A stretch of DNA of 64,000 bases from Drosophila miranda (GCF_003369915.1 NC_046674.1:7502001-7566000), one strand, 5' to 3'. Counted from the first letter of the stretch, positions 23,618 to 38,600 are shown. Numbers and translations are program-made. Notes: generated by a model not told the origin, from the sequence alone.

Positions 23618-26162
23618 TGCTGTGGCAAAAACGAATCCTAGAGAATCTACTAGACTGCCCAATCGGGATCAGATTGGATTATTATTATATGTCTCACTCA
23701 TAATCGTGCAGTGTCCACCCTCTGTTAAGCAGGGTGTATGATGTATGTACATAGGTGGTAGAGGTTGTAGGTTGTCCATCCATTCACCGTTGTGTACCAT
23801 CCAATAGATGATCCTGTCCCGCTTTTCGAGCCACTTTCGAGCACTTGATCAACTTTCTTGAAAGCATGCCCGCTGCCGCTGCCGCTCCCCATGTGAATTT
23901 TAGATATTGACGTTTATTGCGGTTTCAAATGAAATTTACAAAAGTCTGTACTGTACTTTTATCAATTGCAATTACATTCAAAATTTACGCATAGCATTGT
24001 TTTCGACTCGACTCGACTCAATCAATTTTTTTTGGACTTGCATTGTTTTTTTTTTGTTACATAATTATTTATTATTTGTTTGAATGCATCTAAAAAGTAG
24101 TACATTTAATTATATTTTTTTGTGCAATTTTCGTTTGTTTTGCTTTTGCATTGGTTATCATTTCGAATAGATTTACAACAACAACGACGACGACGATGTT
24201 GCTGCTGTTTGCTGTTGTTTGCTGTTGCTTGCGGTATACATATGTTACAATTTAATATGTTGCGTTTACGTTTAACTTAAATATTATTAATCACATGCAA
24301 TAGTTAAATAATAATGATACAAATAATAATTATACAATAGTTGCAATGCACAGGCACAACGCAACGCCACACAACCCACAATCGGATTGTAGTGCCTTTT
24401 TAGACCAATTTGTTTTTATGGTTTTTGGGTTTTTGGGGGTTTTTGGGCCTAGATTTTCATGGTTTGTTGCCTTTTGCTTTTGTTAATTTGCTACTAACTA
24501 AATGTTGTTTCGGTTGTTGTTTCGGTTGTTGTTTCTGTTGTTGTTGTTGTTGTTTCTCTTCTGCCCAACTCTGTTTTGCTTTTTACACATTACTGGCTAA
24601 ATCGTTACAGTTTACGACGCACTAGCATTAGATTACGATTTAATTAGTTAATTCGTGTATGTGTGTGTGTATGTATATGTTATGTTCTTATTGTAATCGT
24701 ACTCGTATGTATGTGTGTATGTATGCATATTTCATATTCATTTTGTATACTATATAATATATTCTCGTAGATGTATTATTATTATTTTTATTTATATATA
24801 TTATATTTTTTAGAGTGTCGCCCAGCGCTTTGCAAACACTGTCTAAAGTATCCATTAGATTGCAACAATAGTTTTTTTTTCTTCCGTTTTCCGTTTTTCG
24901 TGTGTGTTCGTGTTTCGTTTTTCGAATGCGAATGCGATTTGCGTTTTTCATCTCAAATTGTGATTTGTTTTGTGCGCTGTTCTCCTCTCCCTGCCTCTCA
25001 AAACCCAACTCTCAAAACTTAAAGTTACAGAACGATTGATTCCATAGACATAACTTTCGTAAACTCTAATTAGCTGAATGCATTTCCAATGACATTTTCT
25101 TCTCTAATTTTAAATAATGCCTACATATAATATACGTATATATCAATCGATTCTCATCATCATCTTCCTTTTTTTTTGTATTCTTTTTTGTTTTTTGCTT
25201 TTTGTTTTTTCTTTTTCTTGCGTATAAAGCTGTAAGTCTTCTAGTTTTTCCCGTAAAGTGCTTTCTTTTTTACTCAACTAAATTCCATTTGTATGCATTA
25301 ATTTTCTCAAATGTTTTTTTTTGTTCAGTTCAAAATGTGTGTGTGTGTGTGTGTGTGTGTGTAGACGACAACAATAATAATTTCGTATTAGTTTAACAGA
25401 TTTTATATTTGTTTTACTTTACGTATGTATTTATTCCGTATGTACTATAATATTTTTTGTGATCTTTCGGTTTTCTCCCTTTTCTGTTTTCTGTTTTCTG
25501 TGTGCTTTTTTCTCAATTTCAATTTCAATTTCAAGAAGGAACAACATGTACTTTGAACATTGAGCTTTACTGTACTACTGTACGCTACAAATAGTATAGT
25601 ATATATGTGTGTGTATGTAGTAGTATTAACATTTATCTGAACAAACTGCACACACACTCCGTGCCTATCCTGCTTGGGGCTTGTGGCCTGGTTTGAGTTT
25701 GAGTCTGAGTTTGAGCCTGTTTTGTTTAACTTTTAATTTGGGCTTTTCCTTTCTTGCTTTTGAGTTATTTTCTTTCTTTCGTTTTAAGCAGACACACACA
25801 TTTCCAACACCCTTTTTTATGGCACATAAGTCTTGTTGGAGAGATGCATGCTACTGCATGGGGAAATTCGTTTCGTGGAAATGGAAAAGCTAGAAGGGGC
25901 GCTGCTCCGAAATTCCCCTTTTTCTTGGGAAGGGGGTTGGGGGGTGGGGGTGTTGGCGCTTACGGGGCTAATAAATTACGTTTTGTAACAACTTAAGAAT
26001 TACACAAATAATAATAATAATAATGATAATAGTTATTAATTAATGATTTTAATCGATTCTCTCGCGTGCATTTCGCTGCCATCCATCGGTTGCTGTTGCG
26101 GCTGTTGCGGCTGTCGCTGTTCGGGAACTCATTTATCCTTAATCCTTTGTCGTCGCTATGGC
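23618..26162 (-). other. dally: Probable dally 3' UTR and flank
   Basis: AT-rich, without coding frames. A minus-strand AATAAA (TTTATT at 23914-23919) is a reasonable 3' end, giving a 3' UTR of about 2.2 kb. It contains a CAA/TTG-rich stretch (24176-24230 and 24500-24555), GT runs (24656-24730, 25336-25362) and a TAA/ATT triplet run at 26009-26030. Confidence 0.5.
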
Positions 26163-29100
26163 TTAACTGCAACTCCTGTAGAGTATTGTGACTAGAGTGA
26201 GGAGCAGGCACGTCGCAGGGGCTGCCAGCGGTTTGGAGGCACCGCCGCTCTGGTTATTCTCGCGCTGCTCGGTGTCCGGTATGGTCGTTTCGCCAGCGCG
26301 ATCGTCGATGGATGTGGCACCTGCAAAGATCCCAAAATTGAGTAAACGAAGAAGGTACCTTGTAGGTCGTTGCGGCTTACCATCGCCAGAACCATCGCCG
26401 GAGCCGTGTATGCCGCCGCCGTACTCCTCATCATCGTCGCTGATTTGGCCACCGCCGCCGCCAGAACCCTCGCGGCCCATGTCGCTTTGGATGTCGTGCG
26501 ACTGTACGCTGGAAGAGGGTGCCTAAACGAACAATAGATTGGACTTAGGAACCACAGGTATGATGGGGATATGTGTGCCGTTTCGTACCGCTGCTCCAAT
26601 GCTCTTGCGTATCTTGATCAGCTTGTCCACCAGCTCGTTCAGCTTGCTGACCTGCGTCTGGGTCTTCCAGGGCACCTCGGGATTGTAGCGCTGCCTGTCC
26701 ATCCCGGTGTCGATCAGCAGCTGTGTGTAGTCGCCAATGCGATCGCCTGTCCAGCAGAGACGATCATCGGTGGTGTATTCGGCATCGCAGAAGCTGAAAC
26801 GTGGCGAAATTTTCGATTACAAATAGGCACCAGTAGGCTTTTAGTTTCCCGTTAGCTAGGCTAAGGTCCGGTACTTTTTACCAATAATTATTGAAAAAAT
26901 TATCAAATTATATCATCATGGGCATCAGAAATTTGACTATGGGCATGATTTCGACGTTTCTTGAGGTGAGGCATGCACATATCCATTCTATCTCTTATGC
27001 TCCTCATTGGCGGTCTCGTTTTTCATTGCAGAGCGGACGTGAGGGCAGTGCAATCCCCTTCTTGGAATACATACTGTTCTACTTGATCATCGGATACCCG
27101 GTGTACCACTTCTTGTTCACGAATGAGTACATTCAGTGGCTCGTCGATCAGATATTCGGTCCAGGCGGCGACGACTTTGTATAACAATAGTCTGGTCTTG
27201 CAGCCACAACCCCCAACCCTAACAACAACCCCAACCCCCCATGGGATCATGGTCACCCCCCCAAATACACTGTCATTTTCGTGGCATCGTTTGAGTTGTG
27301 TCTTTTTTGGGGGTTTTTGGGTGTTTTCTGGTCACTCACTTGTCCACAATGTTCGTGTAGAACTCCTTGGTCTTCTCGATGGTGGAGAGGAAGCGCACCA
27401 TGTCCGGATCCGGTGGCGTGGCCCACTTGACGCTGTTCTTGTGCTGCTGCAGACGCGTCTCCGACTCGTCGGTCAGCGAGGGCGACAGATTGGGCGTGCC
27501 GCATGTCTTCTTAACCTGCGAACGGAATGGAGATGGAGAGTTTAAGTTTGGGCTTGGGCTTGGGTTCTTTTGTGTGTTAATCGCTGCCGCTCATGCAACG
27601 GCGCATGTGTGGGGCAGTGGCAGGGGCAGGGCGAGGGGCAGTCCCTCATCATTAAGCTCTCGGAACGTGTGCTGCCCTGCATGTAAATTGCAACTTGCAG
27701 CCGGACAGGGGGACAGGGGGACAGGGGGAACGGAGCCCCTACTGAATGCAATCTAATTTAGCATTTTAAATGCGCTTCAACATGCCAATTATGCGACAGG
27801 GGGGGGGGGGGGGGTGCCACAGGGCAGGGAGGGAGGCAGGGAGGCTGGCACAGACAGAAGATGGTGCAGATACAACTGCACTTTAATTGAATGTCATGTG
27901 CACATTTAACAAGCCCTCGAAATGCCTCTCGTACTGGTAACTTTTTTTCTTTCTTTCTTTTTTTTTTGAGGCTGCATGCAACGTAGGTCCCGCGCTCTTG
28001 AAGGCCGGAACTCAACGCAGTGGCAACGCATTTATTCATTAAATCCATTTAAAATGTTCATAAATTAAAGAGCAATTAAATCATTAAGCAGCGAACGTGT
28101 GTCCTTGTGCCGAAAAGCACGCATCGATCGCATCAGGAAACGAGCGGAAGCCAAAACCCCAGAGAAGAGGAGTCCCCGACTCGAAGACTGGAAAGTATCT
28201 TTGGGTGGAAAGGCCATTCGAGCCACTAGGGCCGCCGCCCCCCGCGCTTACCTTCTGCTCCAGCTCCGGACCATTGCCCATGGCATGCATGATGGCATCG
28301 GAGATCTTGGTGCTCAGCTTCATGATGGTGTTGATGATGCCGCTGTCCGTCACAATGTGGGTGGTGACCAGATTGCTCAACGCCTCCACGACACTCGACC
28401 AGGGACTGTCCAGCAGGCCGGCATATTCCGCCGAGCAGCCGCTAAGGGGAGGAGGCATAAAGATTAATCTCTATCGTGGAATGACTCCTGCTGCCACTTA
28501 CCGCATCACATTCATGCAGTAGCCGTTGCAGATCTGCGGCTGGCCCCGCGTCTGGTGGCCGTTGCAGTTGGGGCAGTAGTGCATCTTGAGGAGATGCATC
28601 TTGCACGTGTCCGTCAGCTGCTGGCCGTAGAGGGCGTCCGCCTCGGCCAGAACCTCGGCGCTCTGCAGCAGGGCGTTCATAAACACGTTCGACATGTGCA
28701 CGCTCTGGACGAGGCTGCTCTGGATCTCCCTGGGTATGCCCCCGAAGGGCTGCAGCTCGTCAAAGTTGTGCTTCAGGCAGTTGATGTAGTCCTCGTGCAG
28801 CTCCCCGTAATTGTTCTTGGCGAGGTGCACCGCCTGGTGGTAGGCCACGGGAAACAGCTGCACGAAGAACTTGTGCACGGCGTCCTCGAGGCCACTCCGT
28901 AGGCTGCCAATGCCGGCCTTGCCGCCCATCTGGCCGTTGCTGTTCGTGTAGTTGGAGATGTAGTTCAGGTGGCTGCGGAAACACAAGAAACCGGGATTAG
29001 CTATGCAGGATCTAGGGCCGTGGCCGTGGCCGTGGCCGTCCCTGGGATACGTACTTCATGATTTCCGTATACAACTGGCGGATCATCATCCCCGACAGCG

Positions 29101-32100
29101 GCACCATTCGAATGTAGACCTTGGAGAAGACCGTCAGTGTCTTGTTCTCCGACTGCTGGGCCAGCTCCAGGACGTGACCTGAAACGGAAGGAAAGCGGGC
29201 AGAGGTATCCATGAAAATATGGCCAAAACTCGAGCGTTGTTCCAAGTGAAATTTAATCACTTCGCTGCTGGTCGGAATTCCCCACAGCAGCCGCAGCGAA
29301 ACTTCCTCCATTTAATGGCCAGCATGGGGATTTTGGGCTCCCAGTTGGATAGCAATTTTGCTCCCTCTGCCTCTGTGTTTGTTTTGGCTTTTAGTTAATG
29401 AAATCTAATTTAATGCCTTTCTGTGGGTCTCTCTGGGACGGGAATTGTTTCATAAAAGTTTTACTCTTGATTGCCGTCAATCATTGCTGCATTATTTCTA
29501 GCCCACTGCCTCCAGTATCCTCCATCAATCCGCCAATCAGCCAAGTCTCTCAATATGCAAATGCTAATCGCAGAGAAAAAAGCACCGACACAATCCTGTG
29601 ATATCTGTCAAGGTGTCAGCAACACTTGTGCCTCGGATACACAGACGGGCATCGATAGATACGCAGATACAGATACAGATACAGATACACTCCTCTGGCA
29701 GGCAGGCAGGCAGTCAGCCTGTCATTATCGCCAGATTACAAATGGTCAAAAAGCTGCTCGGATCGCCTGGATCCAGATAACATTTAAAAGACACAAAAAC
29801 CAGAGACCAAAGAAAAAAAAAACTGTCAAATTGCCGTGTGATTTCTCACACACCCCCTCGGCTGCGCTACGCCCCTCCTGCCTTCTGCCCTCTGCCTGTG
29901 GCGGGGGCGGGGCGGGGTCGGGGCGGGGGCTTCGTTTTCAAACGAAAGTGTCAATCTTTTTGTTAATTGGCAACAAAAGAACCCAAACCGAACCCAAAAC
30001 CAAACAAAAACAACAACATTTTGACATCCACAAAAGTGTTTTCTGTAGTTTTTTTTTTGTTTTCTTTTTGTTTTTTTTTTGTAGTATTTGCGGCTCATTT
30101 TGATTTTGATGTTGAGGCATTTCCGTTCTCAAGAGTTTGAATATTTCTTCTTTTTTGGTTTTTGTTTTTGGGCTTGGCCTGCGCTTGGGGGTCGCGGCTC
30201 TTCTGTCAGTCGACGAGGTCGCGGCTCTGGGGCTGGGGTTCGATTTGGCGTTTTTTATCGGACAATAGCCTTTGATGCGTCATCTGCCTGGGAACCCTTT
30301 CTAATTAGCAAAATTTGCGATTTCTTTGTAGAGTTTCTGGAGGAGAAAAACAAACAAAACGATCCATCTAGGGGAGGAGTGGTGCCCGGTGCCCGATGTC
30401 CAGTGTCCAGTGCCGGGGCTGAAGTGCTAATCATTTATCAATTGCTGACAATTGCTGCTGCTGCTGCTGTCCCCAGGATATGCGATAAACACACACCGAC
30501 AATCAATTGATTTAACGCGCTCGAGATACAAAATGACAATAATAATAATAATAGCGACGATGATAGCCGCCACACCGCACCGCACGAACGTCACAAAACA
30601 CAAATCGAAGGGGGATCAAGGGGCGGGGCGGAGGAATGGGGTTTTGGGGGGGGACAGAACTCACACATCCTGTCGCTAATCTCATTGACGTGGCACAGCC
30701 GCAGCACACAGCCATCGCATCGACTCTGGCGGAAACATTTAATTATTGACACCAGTGCCCCCTCCGTCCCCCCCCGTCCCCCACGTCACCCCATCCACAT
30801 CGACCACCGAACGTGTGGATGCGCGGATATGCATTCTCACACGATGGATGGTTGGATGGATGGATGGATGATTGGCCCATTAAATCAGCGGGGAGACACA
30901 CAAGAACAAAGTGAACCATTAAGTACAGTCTCTGCAGAGAGGCAGAGCGGCGGAGAGAGGAAGGGAAGGGCAGATGTAGATGAAAGCCCGCCTCTTGTCA
31001 CAGCTCCAGAAAGGAAGTAAAGATTGGCATTGTTCGTCGATCGATTGCATGATTGAAATGCCCATCAAAATTGGTGCCCATTTATTGATTGAAAATATAT
31101 ATTCCAATCCACAGACAAACATCCTTTAAGCGGGAAGGTAAAGGAAGTACAGCCCCAATTGTCCAGCAATTACACGATTGACATGCCTAAAATTGCATTC
31201 AACAGTAGAACTTCGTTGAGTGGAATATCCTTCGGGGAAATACCCTCAAATAGATGGCATTTTTAATGGAATTCCAAGGAAACCTCTGAAGGGAATCACA
31301 GTTTGAATTGACTACCAATTACCGAGAAAACTTTTCGATTGATTGAAAATATAATGTATCTACAATAGAACTTCTTCCGCTAAACATGTCCCGTTCAAGT
31401 GGAAGTATCTAAAACTGGAGCTGAAAGGTTTTTATGTTGAGTACAAGCTGAAAAACAACCCAGATCAAAGCCCATGGTTCGATTGTTCATAAAAAACCAC
31501 CAACAAACCGAAAGTATCTGCTACAAAGCCACAAAGATTCTTCAATTGAAAGTGTTATTCCATCGCCGGAGAATGGCACGTACGAATGAATATTTGATGC
31601 ATTTGAAAGTGTGTGTCTTTGCCACATCCTTCGGCCTGCTGATTAATTACAATTTTAATGAACTCTCCACAAGAGCAGGGGGGGGGGGGGGGGGTGGGGG
31701 AGTCAATTGAATTCTGCTGATGTGGCAAGAGAATGGGCAACGAACGATATGATATTGTTGCAGCTGCCTTTTGTTGGCTTAATATGCTCAATTGAGTTGG
31801 GGTTTCGGGCGGGCCCACACACAGGCCCCAAGGCATGGCTCACTTGGCAGATACATAGTTTGGGTTACATTTGTATCTTTGTATCCCTGCATCTCATAAA
31901 TTGTTAACTCGGCAGAGGCACTTCATCTGCGGGCACAGCCACAGAGAGAGCCCCACAGAGAGCCCCACAGAGCCACAGAGCCATCGACTATGTGTGTGTG
32001 TGTGTGTGTGTGCAATTTGCCGGACATTTCTCCGTCAGTTTGTGCCACTAATTGCAATTTCAGTTCAACTCTCTAACCATCTTTATCTATGCACACACAC

Positions 32101-32915
32101 ACATGCATGCAACGTATCTTTGTATCTATTTTGCTTACTTTCTGACATTCTCTGTCAATTAGTTTTTGGGGGCTGGTGCTGTGGGGTGCCGGAGGGGGGG
32201 GGCTACGTTTTATTGTTTTTCGAGCGGGTCTCAATTTGAAATCAAAGCAAATGGCTTTTGGCCAATGAAACATGAAAATTTCATTAAGCTTGTGGGTTGG
32301 TTTTCCTGCTCCTCTTAAGACTTGGTTCTACTTCGTCACACATGGCGGAGGGTCCCGCTGTCTCCCATCTAGTGGGGCAAACAGACAATGAAATTGAATT
32401 AGACAACGCTGCTTGGAGTGCCTCTCTCTCTCTCTCTGTGGGCCCCGAAACGGCAGCAAAGTGTGGCAAATGTAGTTACCAGAGAGGATACAGATACACA
32501 GATACACAGATACAGAGGGAGAGCAGGAATTCAAGTCCAAGTCCGAGCTGTTTAGCGACTCCCCAGGCAGCCAGAAGTTTCGCTTTTAGCTCCAGAGCTG
32601 TGGAGCTCTGGAGCTATTCCTAGAGCAAATATCGGGCTTCTTCATTGCTTCATTAGAAGGAGCGGCGTGTGGAGCGAGAGATTAGCATGCCATGCATCCC
32701 CATTCCCCATTCCCCATTCCCCATTCCCGATACCCTGTTCATCCAGGTTTCGACCGGTTTCGGGGCCCCGTGGCCAAGCCCCAAAAGCAAATGCGGGAGG
32801 CGGCTGTTGCTGTTGGCAGTGGCAGTGGCAGATGGGGCACAGTTCCCTCTCTCTCTCCCTCTCTCTCTCTCTCTCGCTGGCAATGTTGTTGTTTCCCACG
32901 CCATGGCAAATATGC

Positions 32916-32949
<34 letters not shown>

Positions 32950-34474
32950 GCGACGTGGCACAGCCCACAGGTTTAGTTTTTATTTTTGCCCGCTTTTTTT
33001 TTTTCGTATTTCTTTTGCCACTCTGGCTTGCCCCTTGGGGGCATGCTGTATGCTGCCGCTGCCGCTGCCGCTTGTGCGAGTATTTGTTGCCTGCGTCCCG
33101 TTCCGTTCCGTTCCTGTGCGGATATTACAATTTTAGTATCTTGCCGCATTTTTTATTTGCATTTTATATGCATGTATTTCTTTGGCTCTAACCATCCGTC
33201 CAGGAAGAGTTGGAGTCGGAGTCGGTGTCGGTGTCGGTATCGGCGGTTCTGGGCCTGGTCTTTGGCTCTGCCTCTGCCTCCTCCATCCCTCCCTCCCCCC
33301 TGCATCCCACTGCTCTGATCCGTGCTCTGGTATCCATCGTGTGGCCGCCGCCTTATGAATGCCAAAGCAACTTTGTTAGTGCTCTTCGTTCTGTTCTCTC
33401 CTTTGCTCTCCTCTCCTCTCCTCTATTCTCTTTCTTTTCCTGGCTTTTTCTGTTGTCTGTAGCTTAGCTTTTTAGCCGCGTTTAGGTTTCGTTTTGAACC
33501 TGCCCCTTGCGCCCCATGCCCCTGCCTGGGAGTCGCGTCTGTCCGTCTGGCGGGTTGAAGCAGCTCTCTTCTCGGTGACCGGCTGCCGGCAATGTCTCCT
33601 CAGTCTCAGGGTCCCAGTCTCAAGGAAGTGGCCTTCTCCGTTGCATGGGGGGGGGAACAGTGGTTGTTGGTCTTGCGATTAGCAGTGACTTTTCAGAGAT
33701 CATCTGGTATCCACAGATAGATACAAAACTTGGATAGGTGGAACTCCTAATGCAGGTCTTTTTAATGTAAAAACTCTCCGAAACCCTCCAAAAAAGTGTC
33801 CACTAGCTTTTCCAAGCGATAGTGAAGTGTGATCCCCCCAAAGGAAGCCCCCAGATTGGGTAGATCCAACCACTGTGCCTGTGCTTGGGCCTGTGCTTGG
33901 GCCTGGCCTGTGCTGCCTTTGGCCAAGCGTCAGTGCTTAAGTGCATGTATTGTAACTAGCTATGTATCTGCAGGCGTGCCAAGTCGACACGCCCCTCTAC
34001 AGCCCACAGCCCACAGCCCACAGGCATATCCCCCCCCCACAACAACAATCCATCCCAGCAATTCAGCCATCCGGCCATCGGGGCGCTCCACTCCAACAGC
34101 TGTGCAGCAGCTCCTCTCTGGCTTTAGCCCCAAAAGGGGCCTCTTCGGTGCCTCTCTACACAATGTCAAATTAATTGGATGACTTTTCATTGTTGGAGAT
34201 GTGGAGCTCGAGCTGTAGCTGGAGCTGGAGCTTCAAGTGGAGCTGTAGCTGTGGCTCAAGTGCTGGCCACCGCTTGAGTCGACCTTTCCTCTTTCTAACA
34301 TATGGAAATGCTTCAAAGCATATGCATCAATTGGCCACATTCCCTCCCTACCTCTCTCCCTCTCTCTCTTTGTTGCCCCTCGTGTTCGTCTTCCGTTTTT
34401 GGTGGCGCGTTAATTATAAGCGTGAGCTTTCAGCGTTTAATTTGCCAAGCAACTAATTATAATAATTATATAGA

Positions 34475-34512
<38 letters not shown>

Positions 34513-35652
34513 CACACACGTACAGGTTGGAAGAGACACAGCGAAAAACGTGGCAGACAAAATGACTCCACTTTTGCCCATGGCTTTTTCCGGATTTGTT
34601 GTTGTTTTTTTTTTTGCTAATTACGAAAACGAGTTGAAGACCTGAAACGGTGGCCTCCATTAGCTCAAAATTCTGCAAAAATAATTAACATTATGTATGC
34701 CAGAGATTGACAACTGGTTTTTTTGTGCGCTAGAAAAGTATCTAAAGGTTTGCGAGTCTGAAAGAAGGTCTTACAGGGTAAACCAATAGATGTTCTCCAC
34801 GGATAGCAGCTGCAAGTAATCACATATAAAGTATAATACCCTCCAATCTGTGCTCAATCGTGTTTCATTCGCATTTGTCTATGGGAAAAGCCACTTTTCA
34901 ATAACTTAACAGCAAATCCCAAGCTTATTTTCCACTGTGGCAACAGCCGCTACTGCAATTGCAACATGCTGTGGCACTTGCAAACAGCAAACCTTCCACT
35001 CGGCGTTGCACTCTCTCTCTCTCTTGCTCTCTCTGTGACAAGACAAGACAAACAAAAACGCCGGCTAACAAGCGATGGCGGCCAAAAAACCACTTTAGCC
35101 GTAAAGACAAGAAGGCAGCCAGGCAGTGAGGCAGTCAGGCAGTCAGCCAGGCAGCCAGAGCGCAAGATATGGCCAAAAACAGACTTAAGCCCTGGCCCTG
35201 AAGGGGGCGGGAGGGGTAGCGGTGTGGCGTGGCGTGGCGTGTGCACCACCAGGAAAGTTGCAACTTGCAACTTATGAAAGTGCACGCATTGCTGTTGTTG
35301 TTGGCTGTGGCTGCCGTTGCAGCTGCCACAAAAATAAAGAAATAATTTCAGCGATTCTGGAGAGGAGGTTGCTTGGCTTTTCCACAGACGTTGGCCAGCC
35401 CCGAAGGGGGGTATATGTACAGGGTCATACATGCTGGGGCCTGGGGTAGGGTATCCGAAACTTCGATGCCCGAAGCGCGTTGGCTCTTTCTGTTTGTTTT
35501 TATTGCCTTTGAGAGGGCTGCCCCAAAAGTTGGGCCGTAAGTCAGCATTTGGGAAGCATTTTATGCAGGCGCACGCCCATGACCAGGTGCCAGCAGGGAA
35601 ACGCATTAAGCGCGTGAGCAACGCCACCAAAGACGACAGCGACGGCGACGGC

Positions 35653-35684
<32 letters not shown>

Positions 35685-38600
35685 CGGCGACAGCGACAAC
35701 GCCTGATGATGATGGCGATGGCGATGACAGGAACGTAAAAGTGAACGTGGGGGATGTGGTGGGGCGGTAAGTGCAATGTAGATGCAATGCGTTGGAGCCT
35801 CTGCTTTTGCTTGGAAATTGGGCATTGGGGGCTGCGGATGGGGCTGGAACTGCTACCCATATAATTCGTAAGCTCCGAAACGTGTTTAAACACGCAAATA
35901 CTTGCTTAAAAATAATAATACGCCAAACACCAGGCAGAACGAGGGGGAGGAAGAGAGAGGGAGAGCACCAAAAACACAAAGGATGGCGGAGAAATGCAAT
36001 CCAACGACAATGGGCGCGCGGAAACGAAAGGAGAGAGAGAGAGAGAGAGATAGAGAGAGGGGCAGGAAGGAAACCCCGGGACTTGTATGGCATATGCCAC
36101 ACACACGCACGCACACACACACACACACACACACCCTCCTTCTGGTTGTAATGTTAATGCCACAAAAATAGAAATATGCATTTATTTGTTGTGCAAAAAA
36201 CAATAATGTTTTACGAGAGAGGCAAAAGCAACGGAACTGCAGCAAAGAAATGCATAAAATTTTATAGGTGCACCATTTTTGTGAGTACCACCCCTGTGAA
36301 TATCACGCATACGCAGAGTCTGCCAGCCACAATCTTTGGCCGCAAGTAAATCAATTTTTATGGCCACTCTGCTGCCGCTGCTGCTGCCGGTGCTGCAACT
36401 AAGGAGTCGCACGTGGCAGTCCATAAACCGAGCGATAAGCAAAAGAAGCAGGGAAAATGCAGGCAAAAGTTTCGTCTCTTATCAGGGCAGCGGTGCATGG
36501 AACCTCTACTGTCATAGCCTATCACTTTATGCGACCTCAACTTCCTCTACGGAATCCTATTGTTATTAAATTGCTTCATAAATCTTTAAGCACACACGAA
36601 CGTCCGTCACTCACTTAAGCCATTCATCCATCAAGCGAGCACTGACTTTCGGTCGGAATTGCTCTACCAATTTGGTTGATCAATAATTGTTCGTGTTTAT
36701 GGCTCAAACGCTAAGCTAAATGACTTTGCTGATTGCATTTTAATTTTCATTTTTTGCAATTATTTTTTTTTTTTATTGAAACGTGGGATTTTTGTTGCTT
36801 TGACATCACCTCTCCGTCCACCCTGGACAAGCAAAAGCAATTGAGGAATGCAAATTGAATGCTAAACAGATGAAGTGTTTTGCGATACCCTGTAAATGGA
36901 TGGGCCATTGAGGGGGTATATACGGAGAACCGTTCACTTGATTTTTCTTAGTTGATATATGATAAATAGAAGCGCTCGCAGTGCAAGACAGAAGCTTAAA
37001 ATCATCTTCGGCAAGGCAGACGACACGAACGAACATGTCCACATATAACGAAAGCCACGCCAGAGCGACGATATAGAGATGAGAGAGGACAGAAAAAAAG
37101 AGAGCAACGCAGGAGCCCCGTTCACTTGATTATTCTTTTAGTTAGAATATGATTCGTAGCTATTCGCTTCGGGCAGCCAGTGCAAGACCGAAGCTTAAAA
37201 TCATCTTCGGCAAGGCAGACGTCACGAACGAACATGTCCACAGATGACGAAAGCCACGCTAGAGCAACGATATAGAGATGAGAGAGGACAGAAAAAAAGA
37301 GAGCAGCGCAGGCAGCGACAGCCAGAGCGGCGCAGCAAAACCAAGATAAGCGATCGGTTTTTTTGTTGTTGTTGCGTTCGACGGCCGGTCAGCAGCATTT
37401 ACCTGCTCGAAATATTACAAATTGCCCTTGCAATAAAATGAGTAAACTATTGCGCGACTCAAACCAATATGCCCGCTCAATTGATCTTACTTGCTGTACA
37501 CTCATATCCGTACATGAAGCAGCAGCACCTCTTTTGGTGTTGACTCAAACTTTAATGAGCCCCCGATTCCCATTCCCCAATCGCCGATCGCCAATCCCCA
37601 ATCGCCCGATGCGAATCCAAATGAATCAATGGGATGGCATAAATTAAGCAGATGACAACACCAAACCACAAATAAAACACACACAAAATGCAAGCAGAAT
37701 TCAACAAATTTGTATATAGCGGATATTTAAGTACATATGTATGTATAAACATGTGTGTGTTTATGTATACATATGGAGAGGGAAGGCGTGTTTAAAGTCT
37801 TTTTTTTGAATGCGCGAGCCCAGTTCCAAGAATTGCAGAGACCGAAAGCGGGACCCACAACCCAGAACCCAGAACAGAAGAACAACAATGAAAGAACAGA
37901 AACAGAGAAACAGCACCAGTCACCCTCCCCCCGAACACCCTCTGGAGGCAGGGAGGCACGCCTTAAAGTGAAGCGAGATTTACAGCATGTACGACAACAA
38001 TTTGCAGGCATTGTGTGTGAAACGGGGGGGAGGTAGAAAGACCGGAGAGGGAGGGGTACCTACTGCTGCTGCTGCTGCTGCTGCCCCAAAACGTGACCCA
38101 GACAAAGTTTTGCTAAAAACAAAAAATAAAATAAAAAAAGGGACAACGACAGCGACAACAACATTATTTAATGCCTTTTTAATTAGATGCAGTACCCGCG
38201 AGAGTCCGAGACCGAGACCGAGTTCGAGTCGCGTTTGTTGCATTCCCAAACAGCCAGAAGTCGGTTTATGAATTATCTATATACCCGTAGCCCCATGTGC
38301 ATACAGTCGTATATCTCTCAGCATTATACAGTCGCTTTGATCTGCATACAAATTCCAAATTACAAATCAATTTCACATTTTTTTTCGCTTTTTTTTTCGC
38401 ATTTGAAAGCTTAATTTGGTTTAACTTCAACTTTTTTAGCTCAAGGCTTTCAAGGCTTTCGAGGCTTTCAAGGCTTCAACATTGTATCATCATAATTTTG
38501 TGTGCCCATCCCAGAGCCCTCGACGGGACACATTTGCATATGATAAATTATTTATTGCCACGAAAATATTGTACACTCGTTCGGTCTATCGCTTGCAGAA

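Noticed and set aside
24410..24625. Hydrophobic Cys/Phe-rich frame in the dally 3' UTR
   Set aside because: T/G-rich low-complexity DNA (TTG repeats) explains it.
35542..36132. 196-codon minus-strand frame rich in Val-Ala repeats
   Set aside because: It runs through CA, GA and GAC simple repeats that keep frames open by composition.
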